Assembly: GCA_019662065.1 (NCBI GenBank)
Contig: JAIFWC010000009.1
Location: forward strand, 1 to 34,013
Reading direction: 5' to 3'
DNA: 34,013 bases
From: Candidatus Saccharimonadota bacterium
GTDB taxonomy: Bacteria > Patescibacteriota > Saccharimonadia > Saccharimonadales > UBA10212
In this document: piece by piece, positions 1 to 7,096 of the stretch
How the letters are laid out: every line of letters starts with the position of its first letter
Numbering within the stretch: position 1 is the stretch's first letter
The notes under the pieces: generated by a model
Told to the model about the DNA's origin: nothing
Database searches by the model: none
Seen by the model: only the letters and a program-made list of their open reading frames with translations
Program-made: the position numbers and the translations under genes

Positions 1-1
1 T

Positions 2-292
2 TGCGAGAGAATAAGGCCAAATAAGCCAAGAGAAGTAGTACAAGACGCTACCATCGAGCTTGAAAGTGGTACGGAAATGGACTTATCCGGAACGGGGCGT
101 GTTGAACTCGCTCACTTAAAATCAAGAGGCGAAATTCTGGGCTCAATAGCATTATTTGAAGGTTCTTTGGAGCTCCAACCAAGTGGTCTTAGTTTGTCTG
201 GTGGACTTGTTAAGACTAAAGGCAACTTTGTCACAGAACGTTTACTAGTTCCGGAAACTTGGGAGTTAATGGTAGTCCCAGACCAGCCTTAG
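2..292 (+). CDS. hypothetical protein, C-terminal part (5'-truncated by window edge)
   Basis: Frame is open from base 2 (CERIRPNKPREVVQDATIELESGTEMDLSG...) to TAG at 290-292; the listed ATG at 77 is probably internal. Confidence 0.5.
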   Translation, partial: CERIRPNKPREVVQDATIELESGTEMDLSGTGRVELAHLKSRGEILGSIALFEGSLELQPSGLSLSGGLVKTKGNFVTERLLVPETWELMVVPDQP

Positions 293-321
293 TACGATGC
301 CTGGCTTGTTAAGTATTTCTA

Positions 322-344
322 AATAAAAGAGCGCCGCGGGCGCT
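322..344 (-). terminator. Rho-independent terminator of small-ORF cassette 1
   Basis: On minus: AGCGCC-CGC-GGCGCT followed by CTTTTATTT; equivalent structure at 9151-9170. Confidence 0.6.
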
Positions 345-540
345 GCGGATGGTTACGCGCTTTGCCCGCCTAATTGGCGGGCGCCCCTTGGCGCTGTGCC
401 CGGACCGGACTGCCCGGGGCTTTTTCTTGAGGAGATTCACCATCGTCCCGGATCGACCTCATCCGGCCAAAAGATGAAGAGCAGGACGGCGATGACGATG
501 ATGATTAACCATCCCCACCATGGCATCTTGTGCTTCTTTC
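327..540. repeat. Conserved 3' end of cassette 1 (copy of 9153-9440)
   Basis: Near-identical to 9153-9440 apart from a 78-bp insertion in the second copy. Confidence 0.9.
437..526 (-). CDS. 29-aa single-pass membrane peptide MPWWGWLIIIVIAVLLFIFWPDEVDPGRW
   Basis: ATG to TGA; near-identical peptide in cassette 2; upstream GAAAGAAGC weak SD. Confidence 0.65.
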   Translation of the reverse strand: MPWWGWLIIIVIAVLLFIFWPDEVDPGRW

Positions 541-550
541 GGACGGTGGG

Positions 551-730
551 TTACTTGCGGCGGAAGCCGATGGAAGCCATCATCCTCTGCCTTCTGGTCT
601 GGCGCTTCCTGATGAGTACTTGCTTCTTGCGACGGCGTTCGCGTTTCTTTACTTCCACGATCTCGGCGCCAGCTAAAGCTGCTGCTAGTACCGCCAACAT
701 CAGAAAGATTTTTCTCTTTCGTCGTCTCAT
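551..730 (-). CDS. 59-aa basic protein with N-terminal hydrophobic segment (MRRRKRKIFLMLAVLAAALAGAEIVEVKKRERRRKK...)
   Basis: ATG preceded by ACAAGGAGCGCC; stop TAA; below the length cut-off of the supplied ORF track. Confidence 0.6.
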   Translation of the reverse strand: MRRRKRKIFLMLAVLAAALAGAEIVEVKKRERRRKKQVLIRKRQTRRQRMMASIGFRRK

Positions 731-745
731 GGCGCTCCTTGTGGG

Positions 746-805
746 TCAGCGGATGATGCGGCCATCGAGTCGCACTATATCTAATTCTTTGCTCTCGATA
801 GCCAA
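746..805 (-). CDS. 19-aa micro-ORF MAIESKELDIVRLDGRIIR (TTG start)
   Basis: AAAGGAGCCGAAA-TTG; the SD overlaps the stop of the upstream ORF. Confidence 0.4.
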   Translation of the reverse strand: MAIESKELDIVRLDGRIIR

Positions 806-817
806 TTTCGGCTCCTT

Positions 818-1048
818 TCAGGTGCCCAAAGCGCCTTTTGGCGGCTTAGGCCTTCGTGTCAGTAGCCGGACGAGTAGGTGCCAGGTTGCCCAGCCGGCAA
901 TTGTGCCAGCGATCAGATAACCGGTCCAGCTCCATGACAGCTGCCAATCCCGCAACCAGGCTATGATTAGCGGAATAGCGATCAGCGGCCAGAACGAGGC
1001 TACGCCAATAACGATGTGAAAGCCGTAGTATACTGCCAGCTTTTTCAC
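818..1048 (-). CDS. small membrane protein, two predicted TM helices (GTG start)
   Basis: GTG start overlaps the upstream ORF stop (GTGA); hydrophobic segments VIGVASFWPLIAIPLIIAW and WTGYLIAGTIAGWATWHLLV. Confidence 0.6.
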   Translation of the reverse strand: MKKLAVYYGFHIVIGVASFWPLIAIPLIIAWLRDWQLSWSWTGYLIAGTIAGWATWHLLVRLLTRRPKPPKGALGT

Positions 1049-1206
1049 TTGGACCCCCTTCGGGACATGTCGCGGTCGTGATAGATATAGCCGCCTCTCC
1101 TAACCCTTGTCAGCCGATTGAGAATCCGGATTGGCCAAGGCAGGTAGGCAATGGATATGAAGGGCCAGGCGTAGTTTGGCCTAAGCTTCCTAAGTTCTTT
1201 TACCAA
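1045..1206 (-). CDS. 53-aa small protein MVKELRKLRPNYAWPFISIAYLPWPIRILNRLTRVRRGGYIYHDRDMSRRGSK (TTG start)
   Basis: GAGGAG-AGTTCA-TTG; stop overlaps next start by 4 bp (translational coupling). Confidence 0.55.
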   Translation of the reverse strand: MVKELRKLRPNYAWPFISIAYLPWPIRILNRLTRVRRGGYIYHDRDMSRRGSK

Positions 1207-1275
1207 TGAACTCTCCTCGAGTTAGAAAGAGCTAAACTTCAGTTCTGCTTGACATTGCCGAAATTTCTAAACCAT

Positions 1276-1304
1276 ATTTTACCACAATACTAACTCTTTA
1301 GCAA
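1276..1304 (-). promoter_or_regulatory. Promoter of small-ORF cassette 1
   Basis: TTGCTA - 17 bp - TAAAAT on minus; same boxes and spacing at 10200-10228 although the spacer differs. Confidence 0.65.
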
Positions 1305-1316
1305 CAGATGGATTAC

Positions 1317-1344
1317 TTGACATTAGATAGGAATGCCCGATAAT
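1317..1344 (+). promoter_or_regulatory. Sigma70-like promoter upstream of the 1346 surface protein
   Basis: TTGACA (1317-1322), 16-bp spacer, GATAAT (1339-1344). Confidence 0.6.
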
Positions 1345-1345
1345 T

Positions 1346-3913
1346 ATGCTTAAGTTAAACCAAAAAATGGCCCTAACTAATATAAACAACCGAACACCGC
1401 TTATAGGTTCATTGCTGAGGCATAAGAACCAATTTTCTAAGCCGCAACTAGCGGTTTTTGTAATTGTTTTTGGCATAATCGGCTACATAATTTTTAAATC
1501 ATTTGCCATCGGGCCACTAGTGGCTAGCCTGGAGGCCGAACAAATGGTTTTGCCGAGCGGCGCTTCTATATTAAATGATTCAGCCGCTTCTTCTGGGCGC
1601 GACATAATTTTAGCCACTAACGGTACAGCCAATGGCACCGTAAATTTTCCTTCATCAGTTAATTCATTGACAATTGTGGCTAAGGGCGGCCAGTGTTCTG
1701 GCGCGCCGGCTATGACTGTTTCGCTAGATGGCTCTAATGTACTAGCTAGTACCGCAGTGTCTAGCACTTCTTGGACTAGCTATTCGGCCAACTTGGCCAA
1801 TACTATTGGGACTGGCAACCATAACTTAGCCATTAGTTTTAGCAATGATTACACAAAGACCCACGGTAATAAAATCCAGTGTTCGCGTGACTTATATGTA
1901 GATATCACTAATTTTTATGGGCCTAACCCACTGCCAACCCCAGCGCCAACCGTCAGCCTATCGGTCAGCCCGTCAAATGTGACGGCCGGCCAAGCCTCAA
2001 CCCTGACTTGGAACTCGGCCAATGCCGATAGTTGCACGGCTTCTGACGCCTGGTCTGGACCCCAATCGACTCAAGGCTCTACCTCTACCGGTGCCTTAAA
2101 CCAAACCAGCACCTATACCTTAAGTTGTAGCGGTCTTGGCGGCAGTACCACCGCCAAAGCTGTAGTCACTGTCAGCAGTGGCAGTTGTTTGAGCTCAACT
2201 ACCGCCTGGCAAAATAATCCATTATCTAGCCAAAGCGGCACCTTTACACAAGTATTTAGCCTAATACCTAATGCTGCTAATATTGATGCCGACATAGGCT
2301 TCTCGGCCAGTCCGGCCGGAGCCTACACTGATTTAGCAACAATAGTCGAGTTTAACACTAGCGGCAACATTGTGGCCCGTAATGGTGGCGGCTACAGCGC
2401 GGTTACACCACTGGCATATAGCGCTGGTGTATCCTATTCAGTCAGAATGGTGGTTAATGTGCCAGCTCACACTTATAGTGTATATGTAACTCCAACTGGT
2501 GGTTCCGAAGTAACTATCGCCTCTAATTACAGCTTTAGGACAGAACAGTCTGGCGTTAGCCAACTGGGCAACTGGGCAACTGTATCAAGTATTGGTAGCG
2601 AAAAAGTCTGCGGACTGCCGGTGAACACCACACCTCCACTTCCGACTGAGGGCTCCGGCCAAGTTGGCTGCGTCGGGCCAAGCTGCGCTGGTAAGTTACC
2701 GGCGCCAGATACCTCAAAAGGTACTAAGTACTATATATCCAACGGCGGTAGCCTGGGCAACAGCGGTACTTCGGCCAGCAGCCCATGGCCCTTCAGCCAA
2801 GCCAGTGCCTCGCTATATAAGCCGGGCGACAGTGTTAATTTTGCTTGTGGCCAAAGTTTTGGTTTCTTAAATGTTAATGTTTCGGGTACCAGCGGTTTAC
2901 CAGTTATCTTTCAGACCGATGGAACCTGCGGCCAGGCAACTTTTGCTGGCATTGACGTACCCGGCCGCAGCTGGGTGACACTTTATAACATCAAATCGTA
3001 TGTTACTGGCTACTTAAACAGTAGTTATCAGTCCTTTGGAACTACCATTGCGCTTGAAGTCGATGCTCCTAGCAGCCATGTAACTGTTCAGGGTAGCGAC
3101 TTATCAACCAGCAAAGGAGTCGGCAGTGATGCCATTGCAGCAGGTAACACTAGCAATAGTAATATTAGTTATTTAACAATCGATAGCACCAATATTCATG
3201 ATGCTGGCGATACGGCCGTATACCTCTACGGCACCAATAACTTGGTGCAATACAGCAAGTTCTATAATAATGGCGGCAAATGCCCGACTGGCTGCGGCAC
3301 TCACCACATCTACATGAAGGCCGAAAACTCCACCTTTGCCTTCAATGATTTTGGAACAGTTAGCAGTGGTCAGAGCCTTAGCTTGCGCCGCACCAGCTCT
3401 ACTATTTATGGTAATTTGTTCCACGATAATGATTATCCGTTATCATATTTTGCCGAGGTATCAGGCGGTGGTACCACCTTGATTTACAATAACCGCTTCC
3501 AAAACACTAATGGTTATATGATATGGATCGATGGCTCAGACAGCGATTATCTCGGGGCACCAAATATTAATTTAGTTTGGGCTAGTAATACGATTCAGGG
3601 CAACAGCTCCGACTACCTGTTTCCGATTTATAGGAATAAAGGCACTTTTAAGGCTTACAACAACATTGCTATGGGCAGCTGGGTCGGTGCCATCAATGGT
3701 GGTAGCGCTAGTGTGAGCCAATCTAATAATCTTTGGTTCACAGCTAGTGGTATTGGTGCCGGCCCAGACTATTTACTCCAAATCGGTAGCAACGCCATTA
3801 ATACCGGTACAGTTAATGTATCTGGCTTAAACTACACCAATGATTGTAACGGTAAGCCTCTAAGTTACTGTTTAGGCTCACCGGATATTGGCGCCCGTGA
3901 GTCTAATTTGTAA
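1346..3913 (+). CDS. secreted multidomain protein: CBM60-like + Ig-like + ConA-like region + right-handed parallel beta-helix (pectate-lyase-like)
   Basis: N-terminal helix FSKPQLAVFVIVFGIIGYIIFKSFA; LEAEQM domain with GGQCSGAP...CSRDLYVDITNFYG; beta-helix-style repeats. True start may be ATG at 1367. Confidence 0.85.
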   Translation: MLKLNQKMALTNINNRTPLIGSLLRHKNQFSKPQLAVFVIVFGIIGYIIFKSFAIGPLVASLEAEQMVLPSGASILNDSAASSGRDIILATNGTANGTVNFPSSVNSLTIVAKGGQCSGAPAMTVSLDGSNVLASTAVSSTSWTSYSANLANTIGTGNHNLAISFSNDYTKTHGNKIQCSRDLYVDITNFYGPNPLPTPAPTVSLSVSPSNVTAGQASTLTWNSANADSCTASDAWSGPQSTQGSTSTGALNQTSTYTLSCSGLGGSTTAKAVVTVSSGSCLSSTTAWQNNPLSSQSGTFTQVFSLIPNAANIDADIGFSASPAGAYTDLATIVEFNTSGNIVARNGGGYSAVTPLAYSAGVSYSVRMVVNVPAHTYSVYVTPTGGSEVTIASNYSFRTEQSGVSQLGNWATVSSIGSEKVCGLPVNTTPPLPTEGSGQVGCVGPSCAGKLPAPDTSKGTKYYISNGGSLGNSGTSASSPWPFSQASASLYKPGDSVNFACGQSFGFLNVNVSGTSGLPVIFQTDGTCGQATFAGIDVPGRSWVTLYNIKSYVTGYLNSSYQSFGTTIALEVDAPSSHVTVQGSDLSTSKGVGSDAIAAGNTSNSNISYLTIDSTNIHDAGDTAVYLYGTNNLVQYSKFYNNGGKCPTGCGTHHIYMKAENSTFAFNDFGTVSSGQSLSLRRTSSTIYGNLFHDNDYPLSYFAEVSGGGTTLIYNNRFQNTNGYMIWIDGSDSDYLGAPNINLVWASNTIQGNSSDYLFPIYRNKGTFKAYNNIAMGSWVGAINGGSASVSQSNNLWFTASGIGAGPDYLLQIGSNAINTGTVNVSGLNYTNDCNGKPLSYCLGSPDIGARESNL

Positions 3914-4013
3914 AAATTATTACCGCTGTTCTAGCCCACGGGCATAGTATTAACACGCCTGCACCACTCTGGATTTGTTATAGGACGGTACAGAGCCTAA
4001 TAGGTGTTTTTGC

Positions 4014-4041
4014 TTGACAGCGGCCTGTAAAAATCCATAAT
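4014..4041 (+). promoter_or_regulatory. Sigma70-like promoter upstream of the 4098 gene
   Basis: TTGACA (4014-4019), 16 bp, CATAAT (4036-4041). Confidence 0.6.
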
Positions 4042-4097
4042 TGAACTTAAGGTTAATTAATCGGGAGAGGGTCAAAAGTATCCATTAAATCTAAGCC

Positions 4098-5327
4098 ATG
4101 CAAGAACAAGAAAAAGCTAAGACCGCTCAAACCAACAATAAATCATCCTTACTCAGACACACTTCTAGATTCTCTCGGGCTCAGCTAGCCATCATAATTT
4201 TAGTATTTGCAGCCGTTGGCGGCTATATTTTGTGGCAGAGCTTTGCGGCCGGCACCCCAGTATCGAGCTTAGAGGCCGAGCAAATGATACTGCCAGCTGG
4301 CGGCAGTGTGATTACCGACGCTAATGCCTCTGGCGGCAAGGCTGTGGACTTATCGACTAATGGTTCGGCCACTGGCTCGGTTAACTTTGCCTCGGCCATT
4401 ACTTCGCTGACTATTACTGCTCGTGGTGGGCAGTGCCAGGGCGCACCCCAGATGGTCATAAGCCTTGATGGAGCCAGCCTGATTAATACTTCGGTTAGCA
4501 CTACTTCTTGGACGGCTTACAATGCTACGGCCAACTATGCGGCCGGCACTCATAGCCTATCGGTTAGCTTTCCTAACGACTTTACTAAATCCAAGGGTAA
4601 AAGATCCTGTTCCAGAGATTTATACTTAGACGTGACTAACTTTTACGGCAATGTCACACCGCCGCCGGCCGCACCAACCGTCAGCTTAAGCGCTTCGCCA
4701 ACTAGTGTCAGCGCCGGCCAAGCCGCCACCCTAACTTGGAATTCATCTAATGCCACCGCTTGCGCCGCCTCTGGCGCCTGGAGCGGCAGCCAGCCGACCA
4801 GCGGTAGCACCAGTACTGGTGCCCTAAACCAAACCTCTAGCTACACCCTAACTTGCACCGGCAGCGGTGGCAGTACTAGTGCTACTACCTCTGTTGCAGT
4901 CACTGCGCCAGTAATTCCGCCGGCCCCAACCATTTACTTCAATCCGCCCAGCCAAAACTTTAGCGTAGGCTCGACCTTTACGATTGATATCAGGGAAAAC
5001 AGCGGCTCGGCCACAGTTAACGCCGTGCAGGCCAACTTTTCCTATCCTAGCGATAAGCTGACATTTGTCAGCGCCGACGCCAGCGCCAGCCCATTTACTA
5101 CTGAGGCCCAAAATACTGGCAGCAATGGTCAAGTTAGCTTAGCCCGCGGTATAATTGGCAGCTTAAGCGGTGACCAGCTAATCTCTAAAATTACCTTCAA
5201 AGTTAATGTTGCTGGAGTGGCTAACCTATCGTTTGTAAATGGCACCGCCTTAATTAGCTCAACCTCTAACCAAAACATCATTGGCTCACTAGCGGCTGAC
5301 GGCATCGGCGTCTACACTCTACAGTAG
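4098..5327 (+). CDS. secreted CBM60-like + Ig-like + cohesin-like domain protein
   Basis: Paralogue of the 1346 and 10588 N-termini; C-terminal TIYFNPPSQNFSVGSTFTIDIRENSGSATVNAVQANFSYPSDKLTFVSA resembles type II cohesin-like domains. Confidence 0.85.
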   Translation: MQEQEKAKTAQTNNKSSLLRHTSRFSRAQLAIIILVFAAVGGYILWQSFAAGTPVSSLEAEQMILPAGGSVITDANASGGKAVDLSTNGSATGSVNFASAITSLTITARGGQCQGAPQMVISLDGASLINTSVSTTSWTAYNATANYAAGTHSLSVSFPNDFTKSKGKRSCSRDLYLDVTNFYGNVTPPPAAPTVSLSASPTSVSAGQAATLTWNSSNATACAASGAWSGSQPTSGSTSTGALNQTSSYTLTCTGSGGSTSATTSVAVTAPVIPPAPTIYFNPPSQNFSVGSTFTIDIRENSGSATVNAVQANFSYPSDKLTFVSADASASPFTTEAQNTGSNGQVSLARGIIGSLSGDQLISKITFKVNVAGVANLSFVNGTALISSTSNQNIIGSLAADGIGVYTLQ

Positions 5328-5400
5328 ACAGACAGTCCAAATAAGCACAAAAGCTTTAACTATTTTACCGTAACCCTGATAGCCTAGAACCCTTGTGTTT

Positions 5401-6972
5401 CTACTTGCCGTAGTTGGAAAGTAGAATCGATAAGTCAAAGATATTGACGATACCGTCTTTGTTGATGTCGGCTACGGCGTTAGTGGTGTTCCAGTTGCTG
5501 AGCAAGATCGATAAGTCAGTGATATTGACCGCGTTGTCGCCATTTAAATCACCGGGCTTAGCGGTTACTGTCGCCGCCGTCAGAGTTGCAGCCGCTGAGG
5601 AGTTGTTAGCCGCATCGGTCGCTACCAAGCTGTAATTGTAGCTGGTGGTGCTAGTTAAGCTACTATCGGTATAGGTTAGAGTGCTGCCGGTTAAGGTCGC
5701 GATCAGTGTGCCATTCCGGCTGAGTTTATAGTTAGCTACACCAACGTTGTCAGTTGAGGCATTCCAAGCCAAAGTAATGCTAGTTAGAGTGTTGGCAGTC
5801 ATGAGCAGGCTAGTTGGAGCAGTTGGCGGGCTATTATCAACAACTACACTAACTGCTGCACTAGTAGTTATATTAGCGGGGCTGGCGCTGTCGTAGCCTT
5901 TAACGGTTAAGTTATGTGAGGTATTGGTAGCTGTGGTGGTGTTCCAGCTAAAGCTGTATGGCGAAGTTGTATCGGTAGAGTTCAAAACTGCATCAACATA
6001 TAGCTCAACTTTACTAATACCGGTGCCGCCAACATTATCGGTGGCATTAGCACTGACCGTCGTAGTACCGCTAAGCGTTGCTCCACCGGCTGGCGCTGTA
6101 ATCGAAGTGGTTGGTGGGGTTTGGTCGGCCAAAGTTATGGTCGTCAGGGCTGTAGTACCAACATTATTAAACGAGTCATAAGCCTTGGCTTGGACGGTAT
6201 GCGAGCCCAAACTGACGCCCGTAGTACTCCAAGCATAAGTATAGGGACTGGTGGTCAGGGTGGTTTTTAGAGCGCCATCTATATATAGCTCAACCTTTGT
6301 TACTGAGCTGGCGGCATCGCTAGCGGTAGTGGTGATGGTAGTGGTGCCGGGAGCTGAGATTACAGCATTGTTGGCTGGAGCTGTTACCGAAACAGTCGGC
6401 GGCGCAGTATCAGTTGTGTAGCTGCCGCCGGCCGTAGCTGCCAGCGAACCTAATATATCTTGATTGGTGGTCGAGCTAACTAAAGCTGTGCCAGTAGTGA
6501 ACGGCACGCTGGCTGTGCCGCCAGTAGCTGTAGTTGTAAAGTTAATAGTTGCTACCAATTGGTCGCCGGTAACTGCTGAACAGCCACCGCAAGTACCAAG
6601 TGCAATATTTATAGAACCCGAACCGCCGGTAGTTTGGGCGGTAGTAGCGAAGGCAGTACCAGTGGTACTGATACTGACAAAAGTTAATAAGCTAGTGTTA
6701 TAGCTCAAATTAGCCTGAACAGCATTAACAGAAGTAGTGCCGCTATTTTCTCGGACCTGGACGCTAAAGCTGGTACTGGCGCCCAAAGTTTGGCTAGCCG
6801 GCGTCAAATAAATAGTCGGCGGCGGCGGTACCGCAAAAGTGCGCCACAAAATGTAGCCGCCGATTACTGCAAATATTAGGCCGAATAAGGCTAAGTCACG
6901 TAAACGGAGTGGACTTTTGGCTGTTAGTTTTGAGCTTGTATTTTTATTTGGCCGTAGCCTATTAAGAAGCAT
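5401..6972 (-). CDS. secreted cohesin-like + bacterial Ig-like (x2) + FN3 + type I dockerin protein
   Basis: C-terminus GDLNGDNAVNITDLSILLSNWN...ADINKDGIVNIFDLSILLSNYGK has two DxNxDxxxNxxD Ca-binding loops; N-terminal cohesin-like domain. Confidence 0.88.
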   Translation of the reverse strand: MLLNRLRPNKNTSSKLTAKSPLRLRDLALFGLIFAVIGGYILWRTFAVPPPPTIYLTPASQTLGASTSFSVQVRENSGTTSVNAVQANLSYNTSLLTFVSISTTGTAFATTAQTTGGSGSINIALGTCGGCSAVTGDQLVATINFTTTATGGTASVPFTTGTALVSSTTNQDILGSLAATAGGSYTTDTAPPTVSVTAPANNAVISAPGTTTITTTASDAASSVTKVELYIDGALKTTLTTSPYTYAWSTTGVSLGSHTVQAKAYDSFNNVGTTALTTITLADQTPPTTSITAPAGGATLSGTTTVSANATDNVGGTGISKVELYVDAVLNSTDTTSPYSFSWNTTTATNTSHNLTVKGYDSASPANITTSAAVSVVVDNSPPTAPTSLLMTANTLTSITLAWNASTDNVGVANYKLSRNGTLIATLTGSTLTYTDSSLTSTTSYNYSLVATDAANNSSAAATLTAATVTAKPGDLNGDNAVNITDLSILLSNWNTTNAVADINKDGIVNIFDLSILLSNYGK

Positions 6973-6993
6973 AAGCTTAATCCTTGAACCTAA

Positions 6994-7021
6994 GTATTAG
7001 TCGAGTTTTTAAAAATGTCAA
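6994..7021 (-). promoter_or_regulatory. Putative promoter of the dockerin gene
   Basis: Minus TTGACA (7016-7021), 16 bp, TAATAC (weak -10). Confidence 0.4.
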
Positions 7022-7050
7022 ACAGTTTAAATAAGATCATCCCTGCAGGG

Positions 7051-7079
7051 TTGACTTAAGCGCTATCGCAAAGCATTAT
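7051..7079 (+). promoter_or_regulatory. Promoter of the double-cohesin gene
   Basis: TTGACT (7051-7056), 17 bp, CATTAT (7074-7079). Confidence 0.55.
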
Positions 7080-7096
7080 TTATATAAGTATATAAA

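Noticed and set aside
396-920. 174-aa plus-strand ORF across cassette 1
   Set aside because: Opposes the SD-led minus-strand ORFs and its sequence looks like out-of-frame translation.
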